DNA of 11,479 nt. It comes from Alphaproteobacteria bacterium UBA3773. Lineage in GTDB: Bacteria > Pseudomonadota > Alphaproteobacteria > RF32 > CAG-239. Position 1 is the first letter of the stretch; the number at the start of each line of letters is the position of its first letter. The stretch is from NCBI GenBank assembly GCA_002372275.1, contig DFFP01000004.1, positions 1 through 11,479 on the forward strand, given 5' to 3'. The translations under genes and the position numbers were made by a program. This document shows, one piece after another, positions 7,311 to 11,479 of this stretch. The notes under the pieces were generated by a model, which was given only the letters and a program-made list of their open reading frames with translations, was not told where the DNA came from and did not search any database.

Positions 7311-8615
7311 ATGGATATCCAAAACCCAAATCCCAATGCAAACCAGCCCATACAAAGACCCTCTGTTCACAAACCGGAGTTAAATGCACCTGTGGATTAC
7401 ATCAGACCTGCCCCGTCCAGACCGGCTCAACCTGCAATGTCTTCTGCACCGCAAATGCCTAACATGCAGGCTCCGAACATGGCGCCGCGTGTGATGGCAC
7501 AACCAATGCCTCAAGGGGCACCGCGTGTGATGGCGCACCCCATGCCGCAGCGTGTTGCACCGCAACCCCGCGTTCCGAGCCCAGAAGAAAAAATGGCCGC
7601 CATAAAAGCTGAACTGATTAAAGCCGGCGATATTGCAGATCCGATTCCATGTGAACATTTAGGACTGGTGAACGAAGAACCTTTTTCCGATCTTTATATC
7701 ACCCCTGATCGCAAATGTTATATGTGGGCAGCCAAATCTGATGCAGGCTTAAAAGTTGTAGATTTTACCGATTATGCCGAATTTTTGTATGAAATGGAAA
7801 AAGCCTATGATAGTAATGATGGCAATCCTTCATTTTTACTGACCTATAAAGGAAGACACTTCCGTGTGGAACGCACTGTTTCAGGCGACGGCCCACAATT
7901 CTGCGCTCGTAAAATGCCGACCAAAGTTCCTGTTCTTTCAAAACTTGGTTTGCCGACCGGTTTATATCAATACCTTTTGTCGCTTGCAGGCAGATCAGGG
8001 CTTATTTTACTTGCCGGCCCGACGGGTTCCGGTAAATCCACAACCATTTCATCACTGTTGCAAGAATACTTGCAGCAAAAAGGCGGGTATTGCTTTACGG
8101 TTGAAGACCCGATCGAATTACCGCTTGACGGTGTTTATTTAACGCCGTCCGGTGAGCTCGGACTTTGCAAACAAACAACTCCTCCGAAAGGTATTTGGGC
8201 AGAAGGTATTAAATCGGCTTTACGTTCAAAACCGAGATACATTTATTTGGGTGAGATTCGTGATCCGCAAGTGGCTTCTGAGGCCCTGCGTGCCGCAACT
8301 TCAGGACACTTGGTATTTTCTACCATTCACGCAAACAACGTTTCCGATGCCATTAACTCGCTTGTGAAATACGCCGCCTCATCCGGTATCTCGGAAGAAA
8401 TGGCTTACGAATTGGTTGCTAACGGTTTCCTCGCTTGTATTCACCAAATTTTGACAGGTGCCCCGAAACATGTTGAAGTGACATATATTTTTGCCAATCC
8501 GGATTTGAGCGCCGGTTGTCAGGTCCGCAGTATGTTTAGAAACGGCAAACTCAACTTGTCAACGATTATGGAACAACAAAAAATTAAAATTGATAAGAAC
8601 ATGCCCCTTTTCTAA
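7311..8615 (+). CDS. PilT/GspE-superfamily secretion ATPase (DotB-like candidate)
   Basis: This 434-residue protein is a hexameric-motor-type ATPase of the GspE/PilT/VirB11 superfamily, which powers type II/IV secretion or pilus retraction at the cytoplasmic face of the inner membrane. Residues 1-90 are rich in Pro, Met, Gln and Ala, with a duplicated 12-residue unit. A PAS-like N-domain probably follows (SDLYI near 126-130). The motor core has Walker A GPTGSGKST (236-244), Asp box VEDPIE (264-269), Walker B IYLGEIRD (311-318) and His box SGHLVFSTIH (331-340). The phrase RSKPRYIYLGEIRDP recalls DotB/TraJ-type ATPases, but I cannot separate PilT from DotB by eye. AAAGG at 7295-7299 is 11 bases from the ATG, a long spacing. 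No other secretion or pilus gene is nearby. Confidence 0.85.
   Translation: MDIQNPNPNANQPIQRPSVHKPELNAPVDYIRPAPSRPAQPAMSSAPQMPNMQAPNMAPRVMAQPMPQGAPRVMAHPMPQRVAPQPRVPSPEEKMAAIKAELIKAGDIADPIPCEHLGLVNEEPFSDLYITPDRKCYMWAAKSDAGLKVVDFTDYAEFLYEMEKAYDSNDGNPSFLLTYKGRHFRVERTVSGDGPQFCARKMPTKVPVLSKLGLPTGLYQYLLSLAGRSGLILLAGPTGSGKSTTISSLLQEYLQQKGGYCFTVEDPIELPLDGVYLTPSGELGLCKQTTPPKGIWAEGIKSALRSKPRYIYLGEIRDPQVASEALRAATSGHLVFSTIHANNVSDAINSLVKYAASSGISEEMAYELVANGFLACIHQILTGAPKHVEVTYIFANPDLSAGCQVRSMFRNGKLNLSTIMEQQKIKIDKNMPLF
7482..7553 (+). repeat. Two tandem 36-bp units in the ATPase N-terminus
   Basis: Units at 7482-7517 and 7518-7553 encode APRVMAQPMPQG and APRVMAHPMPQR (residues 58-81). The DNA copies are close to identical. 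They lie within a Pro/Met/Gln-rich and probably disordered extension absent from ordinary PilT proteins. Confidence 0.85.
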
Positions 8616-8633
8616 TAAGAAAAGACTTAAAAC

Positions 8634-8663
8634 AAAAAGCCGACCCAAAGGCCGGCTTTTTTT
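8634..8663. terminator. Bidirectional terminator between converging genes
   Basis: GCCG-A-CC (8639-8645) pairs with GG-C-CGGC (8650-8656), with one A-C mismatch and a 4-base loop. It is flanked by five A (8634-8638) and seven T (8657-8663). It lies between the stop of the + strand ATPase and the stop of the - strand LRR gene and can serve both. Confidence 0.85.
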
Positions 8664-8674
8664 ATTGTTTTCTT

Positions 8675-9724
8675 TTAGCGATAACGAATCGAAAATGTAT
8701 TCCTGTTATTCTTTCCTAAAGCCGCCTCGGCTTCCGAAACAGTATAAATACGTTTAACTTCATGTGCTTCAACATATTCGGAACCATCAGCATTAAACTT
8801 TCCGAGCAATGTTCCGTCCGCACTATATTTTTGATATGACCGTCCATCCGGACTATACACATATTCCTCTACTAAATTGCCGTTTGAGTCATATTTATAG
8901 CCTTTTGATAAAACCCGATTACCATTTTCATCAAGATTATATGCCATGAGCGTTGCATCTTTAGGAATTCCTCCTGTAGAACCATCTCCTGCAGCTTTTT
9001 TTAACATATTTGTAAGCGCCGTGCGGTTGGCTTCACTTTCCGGATAGTAAAGTTTAACATCATCAGGTGTATCCTGAAATATTCTTGTACCAAAAGTTAT
9101 ATTCGAGACATCTCCTTCAAAAATAAGTTCCGATAATAAAGAATTTCCTCTGAAAGCTTGATTGCCAACCTCTTTCACAGAAGAAGGAATTGTCATCGAA
9201 GTAAGTTCATTTACAGCAAAAGCTTGTGTATCGATTTTTGTTACAGAAGACGGAATTGTCAGAGAAGTTAAATTACTATCCCAAAATGCAGCAAGACCGA
9301 TAGAAGTAACCGAATTTGGAATTTCAAGTGAATTGTGTAAATTATTTCCTTCAAAAGCTTGCCAGCCTATTGTTTTAACTGAATTAGACATCTCCACACT
9401 TTCAATATTAGGAGCTCCTCTGAAAGCGCCTCTTCCGACATAAGAAATACCCTCCCCGATAATGACTTCCTTGATTTTATTTTTTGCACTTCCCCAGCGA
9501 TAACCATCAGCATGATCTTCCATATAAACATTTGTGGCCCCGTTTTTGGCTGAAATGGTCATGACCCCATCAGAATCTAGAACAGCTAAACAATTTGTTC
9601 CGCATGTCCAACAACTTGAACCGCTTGCAACAGAACTACCACAACTTGTGGACGACTGTGCAAACGCTTGCGCGGATGCCATCACTGCCGCCACACTAAG
9701 GCATAAAATTTTCGTTATTTTCAT
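8675..9724 (-). CDS. Secreted BspA-like LRR protein with shared C-terminal tail
   Basis: This complete 349-residue protein has a clear signal peptide (probable cleavage after A22, AFA-QS). Four cysteines follow at residues 28, 38, 41 and 45 (CWTCGTNC) and may form disulfides. Then comes an LDSDGVMTIS segment often seen before BspA-type repeats. Residues about 82-215 are LRR_5-like repeats with I-P-x-S-V-x-x-I-G-x-x-A-F units. Residues about 258-322 hold short Y-x-x-D-G/N-G turns (DENGN, DSNGN, SPDGR, SADGT, NADGS). The last 27 residues match the tail of the LRR protein ending at base 812. The start has an AGGAGG-type ribosome site (complement of 9731-9736) seven bases upstream. A structured RNA and terminator lie just upstream. 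Role is probably surface binding; the ligand is unknown. Confidence 0.9.
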   Translation of the reverse strand: MKITKILCLSVAAVMASAQAFAQSSTSCGSSVASGSSCWTCGTNCLAVLDSDGVMTISAKNGATNVYMEDHADGYRWGSAKNKIKEVIIGEGISYVGRGAFRGAPNIESVEMSNSVKTIGWQAFEGNNLHNSLEIPNSVTSIGLAAFWDSNLTSLTIPSSVTKIDTQAFAVNELTSMTIPSSVKEVGNQAFRGNSLLSELIFEGDVSNITFGTRIFQDTPDDVKLYYPESEANRTALTNMLKKAAGDGSTGGIPKDATLMAYNLDENGNRVLSKGYKYDSNGNLVEEYVYSPDGRSYQKYSADGTLLGKFNADGSEYVEAHEVKRIYTVSEAEAALGKNNRNTFSIRYR

Positions 9725-9761
9725 GGGCTTTCCTCCTTTTTTTCTCTTGTTTCAAAACAAT

Positions 9762-9792
9762 AAAAAAACACTTTGAAAAAAAATCCAAAGTG
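9762..9792 (-). terminator. Intrinsic terminator 38 bases upstream of the LRR start codon
   Basis: On the - strand, CACTTTG (9792-9786) pairs with CAAAGTG (9775-9769) around a 10-base T-rich loop, and seven T follow directly (9768-9762). It lies between the upstream promoter and the LRR ribosome site. It either ends an independent small RNA or acts as an attenuator of the LRR gene. Confidence 0.75.
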
Positions 9793-9920
9793 GGAGTTCA
9801 CAAAAACTGTCGATACGCAGTCAGACTTATTCGTGCACCAAGTGCCTTATTTCATCAACTCCCGTTTTAAGGAGTTTGCATCGAAGTGTTTTGTGAAACA
9901 CAATAAGCCATCGGCTTATC
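9762..9920 (-). ncRNA. Candidate structured RNA: leader or small RNA of about 159 nt
   Basis: Coordinates are on the + strand; the RNA reads from 9920 down. A 7-bp hairpin lies at its 5' end (9903-9909 with 9913-9919, 3-base loop). A two-part long-range stem follows: 9888-9895 with 9799-9807 (one bulge), and 9878-9884 with 9810-9818 (2-base bulge). It encloses two hairpins, 9871-9876 with 9857-9862 and 9842-9845 with 9835-9838. An intrinsic terminator ends it at 9762. Several segments have a second possible partner. I match it to no known riboswitch, 6S, SRP or tmRNA. Structure is seen in the sequence; its role is inferred. Confidence 0.45.
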
Positions 9921-9926
9921 AATTCT

Positions 9927-9955
9927 ATTATGGCCTAAATTTGCCTTAATGTAAA
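9927..9955 (-). promoter_or_regulatory. Sigma70-type promoter of the structured RNA / LRR gene
   Basis: On the - strand, -35 TTTACA (9955-9950) and -10 CATAAT (9932-9927) are 17 bases apart; each matches five of six consensus bases. The predicted transcript start is near 9920, exactly at the base of the first hairpin of the structured RNA. Confidence 0.65.
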
Positions 9956-9989
9956 GAAAAAAAATTTCTAAATATATGATTATTCTTAT

Positions 9990-10022
9990 AAAAATATAAG
10001 ATGTCTCACATGAAACATCTTA
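9990..10022 (-). terminator. Probable terminator of the rpoA transcript
   Basis: TAAGATGT (9997-10004) and ACATCTTA (10015-10022) form a perfect 8-bp stem with a 10-base loop. On the - strand it is followed by TA and five T (9994-9990). The stem is AT-rich, so efficiency is uncertain. It lies downstream of rpoA and the two hairpin repeats, and upstream of the structured-RNA promoter. Confidence 0.55.
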
Positions 10023-10027
10023 ATAAC

Positions 10028-10120
10028 AAAATTTGTTTTAGCAAGGGAAATACGAAGAACCCCCTCTGAGGCGGTGTACATCAAAACGTACATAACTCAG
10101 AGGAGATTCAAGTAGTTACC
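10028..10120 (-). repeat. Hairpin repeat copy 1 (93 bp, distal to rpoA)
   Basis: It is identical to the copy at 10129-10221 except for two substitutions (A for G at 10104 and 10106). Its core is a 14-bp inverted repeat (10057-10070 with 10096-10109) enclosing a 5-bp inner stem TGTAC/GTACA (10075-10079 with 10088-10092) and an 8-base loop. The two substitutions give G-U wobbles in a - strand RNA but C-A mismatches in a + strand RNA. It lacks the right outer arm seen in copy 2. Confidence 0.9.
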
Positions 10121-10126
10121 GCCATA

Positions 10127-10239
10127 TAAAAATTTGTTTTAGCAAGGGAAATACGAAGAACCCCCTCTGAGGCGGTGTACATCAAAACGTACATAACTCA
10201 GAGGGGGTTCAAGTAGTTACCCACTAAAACAAATTTTTA
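10127..10239. mobile_element. Foldback element with 16-bp perfect terminal inverted repeats (MITE-like candidate)
   Basis: A 16-bp sequence at 10127-10142 (TA, then AAAATTTG, then TTTTAG) recurs as its exact reverse complement at 10224-10239. The whole 113-bp unit can fold back on itself. Both ends begin or end in TA, as miniature elements mobilised by IS630/mariner-type transposases do, but no transposase is present. The right end includes the rpoA stop codon (10237-10239). It could equally be a resident 3' regulatory hairpin. Confidence 0.4.
10129..10221 (-). repeat. Hairpin repeat copy 2 (93 bp, adjacent to rpoA)
   Basis: This is the second copy, 101 bases after the first. The core arms 10158-10171 and 10197-10210 pair perfectly over 14 bp; the inner TGTAC/GTACA stem and 8-base loop are the same as in copy 1. 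It is bounded by an outer inverted repeat (10127-10142 with 10224-10239). In the rpoA direction it forms the start of the rpoA 3' untranslated region. Confidence 0.92.
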
Positions 10240-11244
10240 GAAGTGATCATCACATTTTTTGATGAGCTCTTCAATGTTCTCAGGCGGCCAACCCGGTGTT
10301 TCCATACCGAGATGAATACCCATTTTTGCTAAAACTTCTTTGATTTCGTTTAATGACTTACGACCAAAGTTCGGCGTTCTGAGCATTTCAGCTTCTGTCT
10401 TTTGAACCAAATCACCGATGTAAACAATGTTATCGTTCTTGAGGCAGTTGGCTGAACGAACAGAAAGTTCAAGTTCATCAACTTTCTTGAGCAGGTTGCG
10501 ATTAAACGGCAATTCTTCTTTCACATCTTCAACTTCAGCTTCAGGCTCATCAAAGTTAATGAACGGTCTTAATTGGTCTTGCAAGATTCTGGCGGCATAA
10601 GCCACAGCATCTTCAGGTGTCACAACACCGTTTGTTTCAACAACCATTGTAAGTTTGTCATAGTCCGTAATTTGACCGACACGTGTATTTTCAACTTTGT
10701 ATGAAACCTTTTTAATCGGTGAATAAATTGCATCAACGGCAATCACGCCGATCGGCATATCAGAAGATTTGTTCATATAAGCCGGAACATACCCTTTACC
10801 TGTCGAAACAGTCAGTTCCATCGAGATTTTTGCACCGCTATCGAGTGTGCAAATCACATGATCGGGGTTCATAATTTCAATATCATGACCGGTATCAATC
10901 ATCGAGGCTGTTACTGTGCATGGACCCGTTGCATCAAGATACATTGTTTTGTTGCCCTCAGACTGAACATTAACAGCCAAACCTTTAATATTTAAAACGA
11001 TGTCTGTCACATCTTCTCTGACACCATCGATTGTTGTAAATTCGTGTAAAACGCCGTTAATTTTAATTGCTGTCACAGCGCCACCCTGAAGTGAGGAAAG
11101 TAAAACTCTTCTCAAGGCGTTTCCTAACGTCAAACCGAAACCTCTTTCCAAAGGCTCAATCACGATTTTAGCTTTATTTGCACCTTCCGCATCGATATTT
11201 AAGTTGGTCGGTTTAATAAGTTCTTGCCAATTTTTTTGAATCAC
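10237..11244 (-). CDS. rpoA: RNA polymerase alpha subunit RpoA
   Basis: RpoA dimerises to nucleate RNA polymerase assembly and contacts promoter UP elements and activators through its C-terminal domain. The 335-residue length is normal. The N-terminal domain (about 1-230) includes EPLERGFGLTLGNALRRVLLSS (30-51, read in two parts: EPLERGFGLTL and GNALRRVLLSS). An acidic linker (about 232-248) leads to the C-terminal domain, where SVRSANCLKN (261-270) matches the DNA-binding patch; R263 corresponds to R265 of Escherichia coli. The start codon is GTG, with AGAGGG (complement of 11252-11257) seven bases upstream. It follows rpsK as expected, but a terminator-like hairpin lies between them, and rplQ, normally next, is replaced by hairpin repeats. 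Confidence 0.97.
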   Translation of the reverse strand: MIQKNWQELIKPTNLNIDAEGANKAKIVIEPLERGFGLTLGNALRRVLLSSLQGGAVTAIKINGVLHEFTTIDGVREDVTDIVLNIKGLAVNVQSEGNKTMYLDATGPCTVTASMIDTGHDIEIMNPDHVICTLDSGAKISMELTVSTGKGYVPAYMNKSSDMPIGVIAVDAIYSPIKKVSYKVENTRVGQITDYDKLTMVVETNGVVTPEDAVAYAARILQDQLRPFINFDEPEAEVEDVKEELPFNRNLLKKVDELELSVRSANCLKNDNIVYIGDLVQKTEAEMLRTPNFGRKSLNEIKEVLAKMGIHLGMETPGWPPENIEELIKKCDDHF

Positions 11245-11277
11245 CGGAGTACCCTCTATTGAATGAATATATTAAAT

Positions 11278-11324
11278 AAAAAAACAGCACTTTGCGGAAA
11301 TATAAGACCCACTTCCGCAAAGCT
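11278..11324 (-). terminator. Terminator or attenuator between rpsK and rpoA
   Basis: CTTTGCGGAA (11290-11299) and TTCCGCAAAG (11313-11322) form a perfect 10-bp stem with a 13-base loop. On the - strand the arm is followed by TGCTG and seven T (11284-11278). An alternative register extends the stem by AGC/GCT with a 2-base bulge, bringing the T run next to it. It lies inside an otherwise conserved operon, so partial read-through is likely. Confidence 0.7.
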
Positions 11325-11336
11325 TGAATAAAAAGA

Positions 11337-11479
11337 TTAGACTCTACGTCTTTTTCTCAATCTGCACCCATTGTGCGGAATGGGTGTAACATCGCGAATC
11401 GACGTAATTGTGAAGCCGACGACTTGCAATGCTCTAACGGCAGATTCACGACCCGAACCCGGACCTTTAACTTCAACTT
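11337..11479 (-). CDS. rpsK: 30S ribosomal protein S11, C-terminal end (5' part outside window)
   Basis: The last 46 residues and the stop codon (TAA, complement of 11337-11339) of S11 are visible. The translation contains VKGPGSGRESAVRAL, then GFTITSIRDVTPIPHNGC, and ends RLRKRRRV, all typical of S11. S11 binds 16S rRNA at the platform of the small subunit near the E and P sites. The gene precedes rpoA on the same strand, as in the alpha operon, with a 92-base gap that contains a terminator-like hairpin. Confidence 0.95.
   Translation of the reverse strand, partial: VEVKGPGSGRESAVRALQVVGFTITSIRDVTPIPHNGCRLRKRRRV

Noticed and set aside
8675..9776. Open frames on the + strand opposite the LRR gene, such as 9162-9443
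   Set aside because: They are mirror products of the repetitive LRR codons on the - strand, with no ribosome sites or recognisable domains.
9762..9920. Known RNA families (6S, SRP RNA, tmRNA, common riboswitches)
   Set aside because: I could not find their signature cores. 6S cannot be fully excluded from length alone, but the three-way layout does not fit well.
10028..10239. Integron attC sites or a CRISPR-like array
   Set aside because: There are only two units, 8 bases apart, with no cassette ORFs, no integrase or cas genes and no clear RYYYAAC/GTTRRRY core sites.

Overview
The window looks like chromosomal DNA of an AT-rich alphaproteobacterium. The evidence is the mraZ-rsmH-ftsL-ftsI cell-division run with an alphaproteobacterial-type FtsL, the pal-cpoB-tilS run typical of that class, and a proteobacterial-type RpoA next to RpsK. 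Two secreted proteins with BspA-like leucine-rich repeats (LRR) are more usual in host-associated or gut bacteria, so a gut-dwelling lineage is my inference. No tRNA, rRNA, CRISPR array or transposase gene was seen.

Layout. Bases 1-812 hold the 3' end of an LRR surface-protein gene, closed by a clear terminator. From about 995 to 4573 runs the division operon: a promoter overlapped by a 10-bp-periodic array of candidate MraZ boxes, then mraZ, rsmH, ftsL and ftsI, tightly packed or overlapping. Pal follows as a separate unit with its own terminator (4734-5263). Then come cpoB and tilS, 1 base apart (5320-7234), and a lone PilT/DotB-like secretion ATPase (7311-8615). All of these are on the + strand. 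On the - strand lie a second, complete LRR protein gene (8675-9724), a gene-free stretch of about 500 bases, rpoA (10237-11244) and the end of rpsK (11337-11479). A bidirectional terminator separates the converging halves.

The gene-free stretch 9725-10236 is the most unusual part. Read on the - strand from rpoA, it holds two near-identical 93-bp hairpin repeats at a 101-bp period, the last bounded by a perfect inverted repeat that reaches into the rpoA stop codon. A probable terminator follows. Then a good sigma70-type promoter precedes a roughly 159-nt, heavily base-paired RNA that ends in an intrinsic terminator about 40 bases before the second LRR gene. That RNA is either an independent small RNA or a regulatory leader of the LRR gene.

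How the parts fit. MraZ, RsmH, FtsL and FtsI serve division and septal peptidoglycan synthesis. Pal and CpoB belong to the Tol-Pal system that constricts the outer membrane at the septum. TilS modifies tRNA-Ile. The two LRR proteins share an almost identical C-terminal tail although the rest of their sequences differ, which suggests a common sorting or anchoring signal. Three usually conserved gene runs break off inside this window: after ftsI, after tilS and after rpoA.
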